42,957 bases of DNA from Microgenomates group bacterium Gr01-1014_16 (GTDB lineage Bacteria; Patescibacteriota; Microgenomatia; CAZETR01; Amesbacteraceae), in assembly GCA_007376345.1 (NCBI GenBank), contig VMGA01000005.1, positions 1 through 42,957 on the forward strand, written 5' to 3'. The notes beneath the pieces were generated by a model that did no database searches, was not told the origin of the DNA, and was given only the letters and a program-made list of their open reading frames with translations. The position numbers and the translations under genes were made by a program. Below, piece after piece: positions 31,269 to 39,593 of the stretch (position 1 is the stretch's first letter; each line of letters starts with the position of its first letter).

Positions 31269-33290
31269 TTGGGAGATCTAATTGTCAATATCAACATGGC
31301 CGGGGAACTTGAAAAAAGCATTTATTTCGGAGGATCTGTTGTAAAAATTGAAAACGCCATAGGGATCGCATGTGGGGGAGTAATTCCGATTTTTGAAGAT
31401 GCTGTGGGAAATACCGGGGAGGTTGATCTATTAAAACCGTTGTTAGGCGGAATATCTACAGATGGGATTGTTAGGGTGGATGATTTATTAACGGATGATT
31501 TGGAACTGTTGGGAGACAGAGCGTTGAAGGGCCTTCCTGAAACGCATCGCTTGGGAGATGGGGAATTGAGACAGAAGAGGGGAACTGTTTTGCTGGCGGG
31601 CAGGGAATTTGGAAAAGGATCCAGCCGTGAACAAGCAGTTTGGGCGCTATTGGAGGCGGGAATATCTGCTGTGGTTGCGGAATCGGTGGGGCCAATATTT
31701 AAAAAGAATGCGGCGTATCTGGGTCTGCATGTTTCGACTGACATGATCTTGGCCAGTCGGATTAATGACGGGGATCCGGTACCACTGGAGGCTTTTTTGA
31801 ATGATTACGACCCAATGCATAAGGAAATTATTGAAGCGGGAGATTTGTTTGGATACTTGCGCTTGATAAATGAGGGTAAAGTCCCCGAACCTAAGATTAC
31901 TACCCCGGCCGGTACGCCGATGAATCTATATGAGCAGCGGGTGGCAAAAGCCCTGAACGTGCCGGCTGTGAAGCCCGGAGATTACGGGCTATTGACACCG
32001 GATTTGGTTTTTTCCTATACGGGTTTATCGGGGTTGGCCATGCAAACGATGCTGCGTGAATACGGCAGAGTGCAAAGAAAAATGCCGAGCGAAAATATTT
32101 TACTTTTTAATGACCATTTCCGTTACCGGGATCCCCATAGACCGACAATCGGGGAATTAACTGAAAACCAGAGAGTGTTCGCATCGAATTTAGAATTGCC
32201 TGACGGTAATTACTTTGGGGAAAGGAGAGGCGGGATATGCCACTCGGAAGTCAAAGACTTGCGTGACCCCCGGCAATGCACATCCATTGCCGGCACTGAT
32301 TCCCATACACCCACCAGTGGTTCCCGGCCGGTACTGGCAATCCCGATAGGATCCAGTATGTTTGCTGCAGTGGTGGCAGAAGGAAAAATTCCCTATTCGG
32401 TGGGAAAAACTTTACTTGTCAAGTTGACCGGAGAATTGCCGGCAGGGGTCTCGATCCGGGATGCCCAACTGCAATGGGCGCGAAACTATAAGGAGGAAAT
32501 AAAAGCAGGCGGATTAAGTGATATTCCGGACGTCGTTGAGCTGGCCGGGGCTGCTTTGGATAACTTGTCTTTAGAGGATATTGAGGCCATTTGCAACATG
32601 GTTCCGGAGGTCTGGCTGGCAGAAGTAGCTGCTGTCCCGGCTTTCAGGGCGGGAGTGGAACATTTAATGAAAAAATGGGGAATGACTGAAGAAGAGGCAA
32701 TTGAACTGTATGGCCGTCCACAGACCGGGTGCAATTACGCATTGCGGGTTGAATATGATTTGGGAATGACGGTACCCGGAGTAGCATTGCCGGGAAACCC
32801 GTCTAATTTCGTACCATTATCAGAACTTACAACACACCTGGAGGTAGACTTAGCCTTTATCGGATCCTGTACTAACGGGTATGAAGCGGTAGAGGCGGCG
32901 GCGGCGGTATTGATGGGGAGAAAAGTAAAAACTAAACTGGTAGTGGTCCCAAGTTCTCCTGTAGTCCGGGAAAGGCTTGGACGGGCAGGAATATTGAAAA
33001 TTCTAGAGGAGAGTGGAGTGGAAATTGAGGAAGTCAGTGCCTGCAGCGCTTGCATCGGCAACGGGCCTAACGCGTTAAAAGCCGGAGAAGTCGGTTTTTC
33101 AGCTACAAACAGGAATTTCCCAGGGAGGATGGGAGACAAATCCGCGGAAGCTTTTCTGGGCAGCCCGCTGCTGGCAGCCCTAACCGCAATGATGGGAAAA
33201 ATCCCTACGGCATCTGAATATAGAAATGAGATGGAAAGAGTAGAACGAAACTTAAATATCTTAAGAGATTTGAGTGAATTTCCGAATTAG
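31269..33290 (+). CDS. Fused isopropylmalate-dehydratase/aconitase-family protein, swivel domain first
   Basis: A 673-residue aconitase-superfamily hydro-lyase. The swivel (LeuD-like) domain is N-terminal: LLAGREFGKGSSREQAVWALLEAGISAVVAESVGPIFKKNAAYLG (about 108-152). The LeuC-like part follows: FNDHFRYRDPH, GTDSHTPTSG and the 4Fe-4S cysteines in IGSCTNG and CSACIGNG, then SATNRNFPGRMG. This order is that of AcnB without its HEAT-like domain, unlike the LeuC-LeuD pair. It probably isomerises a 2- to a 3-hydroxyacid in the leucine or a related pathway. The start is TTG 31269 (ATG 31296 is possible), with the promoter inside the divergent ilvE 5' end. Confidence 0.8.
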   Translation: MGDLIVNINMAGELEKSIYFGGSVVKIENAIGIACGGVIPIFEDAVGNTGEVDLLKPLLGGISTDGIVRVDDLLTDDLELLGDRALKGLPETHRLGDGELRQKRGTVLLAGREFGKGSSREQAVWALLEAGISAVVAESVGPIFKKNAAYLGLHVSTDMILASRINDGDPVPLEAFLNDYDPMHKEIIEAGDLFGYLRLINEGKVPEPKITTPAGTPMNLYEQRVAKALNVPAVKPGDYGLLTPDLVFSYTGLSGLAMQTMLREYGRVQRKMPSENILLFNDHFRYRDPHRPTIGELTENQRVFASNLELPDGNYFGERRGGICHSEVKDLRDPRQCTSIAGTDSHTPTSGSRPVLAIPIGSSMFAAVVAEGKIPYSVGKTLLVKLTGELPAGVSIRDAQLQWARNYKEEIKAGGLSDIPDVVELAGAALDNLSLEDIEAICNMVPEVWLAEVAAVPAFRAGVEHLMKKWGMTEEEAIELYGRPQTGCNYALRVEYDLGMTVPGVALPGNPSNFVPLSELTTHLEVDLAFIGSCTNGYEAVEAAAAVLMGRKVKTKLVVVPSSPVVRERLGRAGILKILEESGVEIEEVSACSACIGNGPNALKAGEVGFSATNRNFPGRMGDKSAEAFLGSPLLAALTAMMGKIPTASEYRNEMERVERNLNILRDLSEFPN

Positions 33291-34124
33291 ATTTGCTAAA
33301 AAGATCGGTTTGTAGCCCCTTTCCAAAGCTTCAGCTAATATTTGAGATAATCCGGGGGCAGCGGAATATTTCTTTTCTATCATTTCCTCGGTGTTGAGGT
33401 TTGTGCTCAAAAGAGCGCTGGCCAGTTCAGGAAGAATATTACCATCCCTGTAAACTGAAGCTGTCCTAGTATCAACTATAGTCAGAGACCCCTTAAAGTG
33501 GGTATTTGGATCGAAATTAGGATCACGAAGAACAAGCTTAATGGCCCAGCGTTGATCTACGTGGGCAGCACAAAAATTTGTTACTTCTCTCAGGTTCGTG
33601 ATTTCAGGGTGGCCGCTAAAATTTAAAGTGGTCAAAGCGATATGGGCTACGCCCGCGTCGTTTAACCGCCGGATTAAACCACTAATTGGGTGCCCGGCCG
33701 GACTAAGATTATGGACGATAAAACGACCATTGTTTTCACTTCGCAATTCGTCGGGAAGTAGTTCTACGGCTTCAGGCTTGAGCGGGAGGCGTAGATGTAA
33801 AAGACAACCGACTATTTGGTCGGTGAGTTGAGGGTCGTCCGCTAAATATTTGAGGTCAGGGTGAATAGCTGATTTGTCGACTAGTGGAAAGATGTTTGGA
33901 CTAAACATCATGGCGCTGAATTTCCTGTTGGGCATGCCAATTTCGTTTTTGGCACGAAGGATTAATTCCAAGGCATTGGGGTTATTACCATCTCCCCATA
34001 ATCCAAATACTCCCCTGACTTGGGCAGCGACAATGCCTCCGGAAGTAATAATTTCCACACCCGCCTGTAAATCAACGGGGTTATTGAGCGAGCCGTAATT
34101 GACTCTTGATTCTGATGTTCCCAT
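33261..34124 (-). CDS. Sua5/YciO/YrdC-family protein, divergent
   Basis: A 287-residue protein with the YrdC-like fold: GGIVAAQVRGVFGLWGDGNNPNALELILRAKNEIGMPNRKFSAMM corresponds to 'GGiva.pTDTvYGLg.da.n..A...I...K.R....P'. FSGHPEITNLREV corresponds to the 'tSAN.SG.p.....ev' block, and TIVDTRTASVYRDGNI to 'ivD......iLR.G.I'. Sua5/TsaC makes threonylcarbamoyl-AMP for the t6A modification of tRNA. The PTDTVYGL motif reads QVRGVFGL, so it may be a paralog with another role. It overlaps the end of the dehydratase gene by 30 bases on the opposite strand. Confidence 0.6.
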   Translation of the reverse strand: MGTSESRVNYGSLNNPVDLQAGVEIITSGGIVAAQVRGVFGLWGDGNNPNALELILRAKNEIGMPNRKFSAMMFSPNIFPLVDKSAIHPDLKYLADDPQLTDQIVGCLLHLRLPLKPEAVELLPDELRSENNGRFIVHNLSPAGHPISGLIRRLNDAGVAHIALTTLNFSGHPEITNLREVTNFCAAHVDQRWAIKLVLRDPNFDPNTHFKGSLTIVDTRTASVYRDGNILPELASALLSTNLNTEEMIEKKYSAAPGLSQILAEALERGYKPIFLANLIRKFTQIS

Positions 34125-34185
34125 AATGAATACTTAGTATGTATTTTACTACAGGATTTGTTATTAGCGAGGGGGGTGAATTTAT

Positions 34186-34587
34186 GTGTTGACATTAAGT
34201 AAAGCAAAAAAGGCTTTGGAGGCGGCGGAAAAGAAGGCCGGGGAGTTGGGGATGGCGGTGTCGACTGCGGTTGTGGATGATCACGGAACTTTGATCGCCT
34301 TTTCCAGAATGGAAGGGGCGTTTACGATCAGCCCGAAATTTGCCTATGCCAAGGCGCTGACATCCGGAACTTTGGGGATGGCAACGGCGGATATGGCGCC
34401 ATACGCGGTGGAAGGGAAACCGTACCATGATTTAAATTCGCTATTCGGCGGGGAGCTGACAACTATTGCCGGAGGCGTGCCGGTCAAAATTAATGACAAA
34501 TTGGCAGGCGGGATCGGGGTGGGTGGATCGACTGACGTATCCCAAGACGCCGAATGCGCCAAAGCTGCTCTGGAAGCGATTTCTTAG
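34186..34587 (+). CDS. GlcG/HbpS-family (DUF336) protein
   Basis: A 133-residue GlcG/HbpS-like protein: [42 protein letters not shown] followed by [37 protein letters not shown] is the family pattern. Members form small oligomers; some bind haem, cobalamin or are part of diol dehydratase loci, and the role here is unknown. The start is GTG 34186, preceded by the purine-rich GAGGGGGGTG, a good ribosome site. Confidence 0.85.
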   Translation: MLTLSKAKKALEAAEKKAGELGMAVSTAVVDDHGTLIAFSRMEGAFTISPKFAYAKALTSGTLGMATADMAPYAVEGKPYHDLNSLFGGELTTIAGGVPVKINDKLAGGIGVGGSTDVSQDAECAKAALEAIS

Positions 34588-34592
34588 CACAA

Positions 34593-35175
34593 CTAAATCT
34601 TTTTTAGGTGCGAGGAGTCGTTGAAGTACATCAACTTCCAGTTGTTCACACTCTCAACGTATTCGATGAGCGAGATGCCGGTATTTTCGTAGCTCAAAGT
34701 TGCTACTACGATACGGCGCAAGATTTGGTCGTCCGTGTCATCACCCGCCAGGAACAATGAAGCCAGACCCGACAGAAAATATCCGTGGGACACGAACAAC
34801 ACATTTTTGCCCCGGTATTTTTCCAACGCGAAATTTCCAATCCACGTCCTTGCCTTGTTTTTTGACAGTTTCTAGAAATTCCCGGGCCAGCTGGTGGTCA
34901 TAGGGCAGACCGTTTAAAACCGGATTCTGAATAATCTCGTGAGCCCTCTCGTCGATGATTACCGGGAGTTTCATAGCCCGGGCTACAATTTTGGCCGTAG
35001 TCAGTGCCCGCGGCCAAGGACTGGAAATGATGACCTCGATGGGTTCCGCCTTCAGTCTTTTCGCCACCTTTTTGGCCTGTTTTTTCCCTTCCGGGCCCAA
35101 ATCAGATCCGGGATGCTGGCGGATTTGCTTCTCATGCTCCTCACTCTTTCCATGTCTCAATAAATATATCTTCAT
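34593..35175 (-). pseudogene. Histidine-phosphatase (phosphoglycerate-mutase-like) gene broken by a frameshifting deletion
   Basis: The first part (35175 to about 34825) reads MKIYLLRHGKSEEHEKQ with the RHG catalytic motif, then IISSPWPRALTTAKI, and runs to KKQGKDVDWKF. It then leaves the family pattern and stops at 34741. The rest continues in another frame from about 34829: LEKYRGKNVLFVSHGYFLSGL, with the second catalytic His in VSHG, to the stop at 34593. About 20-25 residues that normally link WKF to LEKYRG are missing, so it is a deletion as well as a shift. Neither part alone would be active. Confidence 0.75.
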
Positions 35176-35182
35176 GGCTCTA

Positions 35183-35599
35183 TTATAAATATAATTTGGA
35201 TACGGCAGCGGCGGGAGTAAGGATTTCCAAGCCCAGTTTTTGCTTAATGAGAGAGATTTTAAAGTCCTTTATATTTCCTGTCACAAATATTCCCACTCCG
35301 GCTTGGTGGGCGGATAAGAGGATGGGTAAGTCTTTGGAGTGAGCGAGTGATGCAGATGTAACACTGGTTTTTTGGGGCGGGGTGACAATTTCAGGCGGAG
35401 ATGATTCGAGAAAGGTTTGAAGGGGTTTGACGGCATTCGGAATTTTTTTGGTAATGTTGGTGACCAGTTCAGTGAGGACCTGGCGGTTAATGACGGCTTT
35501 AATCTTTCCTTCCAGATGGGCTTTGATAATCTTTTCACAGTGAGGAGAACCGTAAAAGGCGGAGAACCAGACGTTTGTATCCACAAAAACTCGGGTCAT
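35183..35599 (-). CDS. PIN-domain ribonuclease toxin
   Basis: A 138-residue PIN domain. The acidic residues are in VFVDTNVWFSA (Asp7), QVLTELV (Glu, about 44) and SKDLPILLSAHQAGV (Asp, about 89), with the final TGNIKDF (Asp, about 111). Such proteins are Mg-dependent RNases, often VapC-like toxins. The gene overlaps the AbrB-type antitoxin gene by ATGA and is second in the pair. It begins where the antitoxin ends, the standard toxin-antitoxin arrangement. Confidence 0.85.
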   Translation of the reverse strand: MTRVFVDTNVWFSAFYGSPHCEKIIKAHLEGKIKAVINRQVLTELVTNITKKIPNAVKPLQTFLESSPPEIVTPPQKTSVTSASLAHSKDLPILLSAHQAGVGIFVTGNIKDFKISLIKQKLGLEILTPAAAVSKLYL

Positions 35600-35829
35600 G
35601 ATCTGACAGATTTCTGCAGTTCCGCTTCACCAACTCCGGATTGTCTAAAAACCTTTTTAATTTCATCAAAAGCCTGAAGAGTGATTTGTTTTTGAGCCTT
35701 GATAACAGCTTCTTGGCCGCGGGTTTCGATCAAAAGCCGGTCACCGACGCCGGCTCCTAACTGCGTTAGCAACTCCTGGGAAAATGTAACCTGACGCCGG
35801 GGGCGAATTGAGGTAGTAAACGCAGACAT
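35596..35829 (-). CDS. AbrB/SpoVT-type antitoxin
   Basis: A 77-residue protein with an N-terminal swapped-hairpin AbrB domain: SIRPRRQVTFSQELLTQLGAGVGDRLLIETRGQEAVIKAQ (about 7-46), then a helical toxin-binding tail. The ATG at 35829 is chosen because a promoter lies just before it; the longer frame to 36018 reads through the promoter and the VIT gene. It should neutralise the PIN toxin and repress its own promoter, which carries direct repeats. Confidence 0.85.
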   Translation of the reverse strand: MSAFTTSIRPRRQVTFSQELLTQLGAGVGDRLLIETRGQEAVIKAQKQITLQAFDEIKKVFRQSGVGEAELQKSVRS

Positions 35830-35865
35830 CGGATGTATAATATCAGATGTATGACGTATCGTCAA
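35828..35865 (-). promoter_or_regulatory. Promoter and direct-repeat operator of the AbrB/PIN pair
   Basis: On the minus strand TTGACG (35860-35865) and TATTAT (35837-35842) are 17 bases apart. Two copies of ATACATCYGAT (as plus-strand 35828-35838 and 35842-35852), 14 bases apart, cover the -10 box and the start codon. They are a likely binding site for the antitoxin. The leader is very short. Confidence 0.65.
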
Positions 35866-35879
35866 TAGCGAACGCGGAT

Positions 35880-36374
35880 TTAGGAGGTGAAGGATTTGAG
35901 GAAGCGGCCAAGGAGGACGCCGGAGACGGCAACGGAGCCGCCTAGGATTAGCATGCGGGAGGCGTGGTGCCAAATTGATGTTCGGGAGAGGCGGGCGTTG
36001 ATATATCCCAAGAAACAAAGTGACAAGAGTGACAAAGTGACAGAGAAATATAGCGCCGACGAAGAAGGTAATAGGGCGAAGGGGGCCAAGGGAATCAGGC
36101 CGGAAATAAGATAGGAGAAAAACATGACGACGGCTCCGGGAAGGGATTTGGACAGGGGCAGATCACGCCGGGTTTTGAACTCGGACACGGATTGCTCGGT
36201 CAGAAAACTGCCTACACCCATGGACATGGCCTCGGTAAAAATTAAGATTAGGCCGGTAATAATAATCGTGGTTTGGGGGACGGAGGCGGAGGCAACACCT
36301 GCCAGAAGGCCGACTGTCGAGGACAAGCCGTCCTCTGCACCGAAAGTGAAATTCCGGACATATGCAGAGTCCAT
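35880..36374 (-). CDS. VIT1/CCC1-family iron/manganese transporter
   Basis: A 164-residue membrane protein of the VIT1/CCC1 family: NFTFGAEDGLSSTVGLLAGVASAS (about 8-31) is the conserved first helix, then LIFTEAMSMGVGSFLTEQSVSEF holds the family's Met/Glu metal-site helix. About five membrane segments are seen, without the cytoplasmic ferritin-like metal-binding insert of plant VIT1. It would export or sequester Fe2+/Mn2+. It is divergent from the PAP2 gene (25 bases). Confidence 0.8.
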   Translation of the reverse strand: MDSAYVRNFTFGAEDGLSSTVGLLAGVASASVPQTTIIITGLILIFTEAMSMGVGSFLTEQSVSEFKTRRDLPLSKSLPGAVVMFFSYLISGLIPLAPFALLPSSSALYFSVTLSLLSLCFLGYINARLSRTSIWHHASRMLILGGSVAVSGVLLGRFLKSFTS

Positions 36375-36399
36375 GATCCCAGTGTATCATGAATAGGCG

Positions 36400-36918
36400 A
36401 TGATTTCGGGATTTGACGTGTGGACAACGCAAGCCATTCAGACGGTTATCCCTAGTAGTTGGGATATGGCACTGTCTGTTTTGAGTTTGGTGGGGAGCTT
36501 TGAAATAACTACGATTTTGGTCGTGGGCGCGGGGTGGCTGATAAGAAAGAATCTTAAAAAATTAGCAATAATCTTGGTAATTTACGCGGGGGGGATGGGT
36601 ATTGAATTGGCGGGGAAAACATTTATTAACCATCCCGGCCCGCCGGAGGTCTACCACAGATACCAATTGTCATTTGTTTTTCCCAGTTCCGGGGTGCAGA
36701 CGGGCAATTCGTACCCGTCGGGGCATAGCTACCGGACGGTGTTTTTGGCGGTTTTAGCATGGCCTCTTATTAAAAAGAAGGAGTGGCGCGCGGTTGTGAT
36801 GGCTTATGTGTTTTTGATGCTGGTTTCCAGGGTAAGCCTCGGAGAACACTGGGCCAGTGATGTGGTTGGGGGAGGGTTACTTGGGATTATTTTGGGAAGG
36901 ATAGCTAGCCGAAAGTGA
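36400..36918 (+). CDS. PAP2-family membrane phosphatase
   Basis: A 172-residue PAP2/acid-phosphatase-like membrane protein. The active-site blocks are GKTFINHPGPP (where the usual KxxxxxxRP has Pro for Arg), SYPSGHSYRT (about 107-116) and SRVSLGEHWASDVVGG (about 142-157). Related enzymes dephosphorylate undecaprenyl pyrophosphate or phosphatidate. The loss of the Arg in the first motif could weaken activity. It overlaps the end of the DipZ-like gene by 14 bases on the opposite strand. Confidence 0.78.
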   Translation: MISGFDVWTTQAIQTVIPSSWDMALSVLSLVGSFEITTILVVGAGWLIRKNLKKLAIILVIYAGGMGIELAGKTFINHPGPPEVYHRYQLSFVFPSSGVQTGNSYPSGHSYRTVFLAVLAWPLIKKKEWRAVVMAYVFLMLVSRVSLGEHWASDVVGGGLLGIILGRIASRK

Positions 36919-38545
36919 AGGCGAAGAATTCTATCGAAAAAACATCAGTAACTGTTATTTTGAGGGTGTGTTTGGCGGATTGAGGGAGATGAATGAGATG
37001 ATACGCCCGTTGCGAAACCACTTGAACTGAGCCATCTTTGACATCTGCTCCGGCGAATTGAGAAGAAACCGGTTGGTCATCGAGTTCCAATTTTATTTCA
37101 CCATAACTTCTTTGGGGACCCATTACTAAATACACGTCCTTGGCATTAAAATCTAAAGTCAATTGGGCTGTGGGAGGAGTACCCTGACGATATTCCTCAA
37201 AATTTTTCCACTGGCCTGTGAATTCTATAAAGCCTGATTGATAACGACTGGAGCCGATGTAAAGCTCGGGGGTGCGGGTGGAGATTTGATAAACAGGATT
37301 GGCCACCGGCATATCGACAGCGAGAAGCTGCTGGATGGTTTTTTCGGTGGCGTCGTATTCCCCTTCCCCAAAGTGGGTGTAGCGGATACGGCCGTCTTTG
37401 TCGATCAGATATTTGGCCGGCCAGTAGCGATTTTGATAGGCGTTCCAGGTGGCATAATCATTATCCTGCATGACGGGGTATTTGAGGCCGAAGTCTGTGA
37501 TGGCTTTTTGGACATTGGCCGGATTTTTCTCAAACTCGAATTCGGGCGTGTGGACCCCGATAATTACCAGGCCTTTGTCGCGATACTTTTCGTCCCACGA
37601 CTTGAGATACGGCAGGGTGCGGATGCAGTTGATGCAGGTATAAGTCCAAAAGTCGATGAGAATGACTTTGCCTTTTAAATCCGATAATTTTAGGGGTTGG
37701 CTATTAAACCATTGGCCGCCGGGAATAAGTTCGGGAGCCGGTCCGTAATTCGGAAGTACTGCGGGTAAAAATTCATTCATGGGCTGACCGATTTTTGACT
37801 TGGGCATGGGGGTAGTTCGAAGTTGGCCAAGCTGTTTTTGGACAAGGGGATTGTCCTCAAGACGGGTGAGTCCGACGCCGTAGTTTGGAAAGGTTTGCAG
37901 GATATATGTCTGGAGTTTGCGGTCCAGATTGAGATACAGGGCTAGGGCAGTTGCGATCATGATAACTCCGAAGGTTTTTTGAATCAGGGTGGAATAGGGT
38001 TGGAGGCGGCCTAATATTTGGCGGCCGGTATAGATGACGATAAACATAGGAATGGCGGTGCCCAGTGAATAAGCCAGGGTAATGCCGAGGGCGGTGAAGT
38101 TGACCGAACCGGTGAGGGCTAAGGAAATAACCGAAGCGAGGATGGGGCCGACGCAGGGAGTCCATAACAGGCCAAGTCCGAGTCCCAAAATCAAACCACC
38201 CGTAAAACCTTCCCTGTCTGTGGACTTGAGTTGGAGTAGGCGAGCAAAAAGCTTTTCAATAAATGCTTGAAAGCCGGGCAAAATTAATGACAAGCCGAAG
38301 GAGAAAATGACGATGACGGAAAGAAGACGGAGTGAGTCGGCGGAAATACCGGTGGCTTTGACAAGAAATGACAAAAATAGGGTGAAGAAGGTGAAGCTGG
38401 CGACAAAACCGGCGACGATGCCAAATGGGCGACGCTTGCCGCCGCCGACGGAGCCGGAAAGGACTACGGGTAGAACCGGCAAAATGCAGGGGGATAAAAT
38501 GGTGACAAAACCGGCCAGAAAAGCGAAAAAGATGAGAAGGATCAT
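36905..38545 (-). CDS. DipZ-like fusion: CcdA membrane domain, thioredoxin domain, C-terminal domain
   Basis: A 546-residue protein started at ATG 38545, whose ATGA overlaps the stop of the thioredoxin gene. The CcdA-like domain (about 1-210) has the redox Cys in SPCILP and WTPCVGP, and six or more membrane segments. A thioredoxin-like domain follows with WTYTCINCIRTLP (CxxC) and the cis-Pro region RYWPAKYLIDKDG, and then the DipZ C-terminal beta domain (ELYIGSSRYQSGF). It transfers electrons across the membrane to extracytoplasmic disulphides. Order and length match DipZ proteins. Confidence 0.85.
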   Translation of the reverse strand: MILLIFFAFLAGFVTILSPCILPVLPVVLSGSVGGGKRRPFGIVAGFVASFTFFTLFLSFLVKATGISADSLRLLSVIVIFSFGLSLILPGFQAFIEKLFARLLQLKSTDREGFTGGLILGLGLGLLWTPCVGPILASVISLALTGSVNFTALGITLAYSLGTAIPMFIVIYTGRQILGRLQPYSTLIQKTFGVIMIATALALYLNLDRKLQTYILQTFPNYGVGLTRLEDNPLVQKQLGQLRTTPMPKSKIGQPMNEFLPAVLPNYGPAPELIPGGQWFNSQPLKLSDLKGKVILIDFWTYTCINCIRTLPYLKSWDEKYRDKGLVIIGVHTPEFEFEKNPANVQKAITDFGLKYPVMQDNDYATWNAYQNRYWPAKYLIDKDGRIRYTHFGEGEYDATEKTIQQLLAVDMPVANPVYQISTRTPELYIGSSRYQSGFIEFTGQWKNFEEYRQGTPPTAQLTLDFNAKDVYLVMGPQRSYGEIKLELDDQPVSSQFAGADVKDGSVQVVSQRAYHLIHLPQSAKHTLKITVTDVFSIEFFAFTFG

Positions 38546-38967
38546 TTGAGATTTTGCAAAAGTTCGGAAAGTCCGCCGCCGTTCCATTTGGCTAGCTCAT
38601 TACCTGCCTCGTCGACTTGGACAAAAGTGTGTTGATAGGTAACCGCATATTTGCGCTTTAGATCCAGCTCTTTGTCGTAGTCGGTGCGAAAAATAGCAAT
38701 GTCTTCGGGGATTTGGGCAGTGTTAACCGTAAAATCTTCGTTGGCCACGCTGCAGGTGGGGCACCAGGTGGCGTAGAAATAAAGAACCCGTTTTTTACCG
38801 ACGGCCGCTTGATAGGCAGCGAGTGAGTAATCCCCGTACCTGCTCGTAGGTTGGATTTGGGAAATTGTGGGAACAGTAGAAGATGGAGGTTGCTTGGATG
38901 AGGTGAGTATAATTACCCCGATAATTACTACGGCTCCGATTCCGAAAAGTATTAAGACTTTACTCAT
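38542..38967 (-). CDS. Membrane-anchored thioredoxin-fold protein
   Basis: A 141-residue protein with an N-terminal anchor (LILFGIGAVVIIGVIIL) and a Ser/Pro linker. A thioredoxin fold follows, with the active site YATWCPTCS (about 66-74). The usual cis-Pro loop reads VTYQHTFV, with Thr for Pro. It faces the outside and is probably a partner of the DipZ-like protein, whose gene it overlaps by ATGA. Together the two make an extracytoplasmic thiol-redox pair. Confidence 0.85.
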   Translation of the reverse strand: MSKVLILFGIGAVVIIGVIILTSSKQPPSSTVPTISQIQPTSRYGDYSLAAYQAAVGKKRVLYFYATWCPTCSVANEDFTVNTAQIPEDIAIFRTDYDKELDLKRKYAVTYQHTFVQVDEAGNELAKWNGGGLSELLQNLK

Positions 38968-39001
38968 TTAATTACTATACCATGATGTTATACTGACGCT
39001 A

Positions 39002-39586
39002 ATGAAAGATTTTGGAATGTTGGCTGATGAGACTACGGTACAAAAAACCGTGGAGGCGTTGGGAGCGAATGAAATTGAGGCGATTGTGGTGGAAAATGGG
39101 GCGGCGGCTAAAGAAAAAGTTCTGAAATTGCTGCCAAAAGGAGCCGAAGTGATGACAATGAGTTCGGAAACATTAAAGAAAGTGGGGCTGACAGAAGTAG
39201 ATACAGTAAAAGAAAAGTTAAAGGTTATAGAAACTGGAACCGAAAAAAGTAAATTAGGGGCGGCGCCGGAATGGGCAATCGGGTCGGTGCACGCGGTAAC
39301 TGAAGATGGCAAAGTTTTGATCGCGTCTAATACCGGCAGTCAATTGCCGGCGTATGTTTACGGATCGGGGCATGTGATTTGGGTGGTGGGTGCGCAAAAA
39401 ATCGTTAAAGATTTGGATGAGGGAATGAAGCGGATTTATGAATATGTATTGCCATTGGAGTCGGAACGAGTAAAAAAGGCGTATGGAATGGAAAAGAGCA
39501 ACGTGAGTAAACTGCTGATTTTTAATAAAGAAACCCAGCCGGGGAGGATTACGATGGTTTTGGTCAAAGAAAAAGTGGGGTTTTAG
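39002..39586 (+). CDS. LUD-domain (LutC/YkgG-like, DUF162) protein
   Basis: A 194-residue LUD-domain protein: VMTMSSETLKKVGL, AAPEWAIGSVHAVTEDGKVLIASNTGSQLPAYVYGSGHVIWVVGAQKIVKDLDEGMKRIYEYVLPLESERVKKAYG is the family core, and such stand-alone copies are common in CPR genomes. LutC takes part in lactate oxidation with LutAB, which are absent here, so the role is open. It is followed after seven bases by the PIF1-like helicase gene and is divergent from the thioredoxin gene. Confidence 0.82.
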   Translation: MKDFGMLADETTVQKTVEALGANEIEAIVVENGAAAKEKVLKLLPKGAEVMTMSSETLKKVGLTEVDTVKEKLKVIETGTEKSKLGAAPEWAIGSVHAVTEDGKVLIASNTGSQLPAYVYGSGHVIWVVGAQKIVKDLDEGMKRIYEYVLPLESERVKKAYGMEKSNVSKLLIFNKETQPGRITMVLVKEKVGF

Positions 39587-39593
39587 GGTAAAC

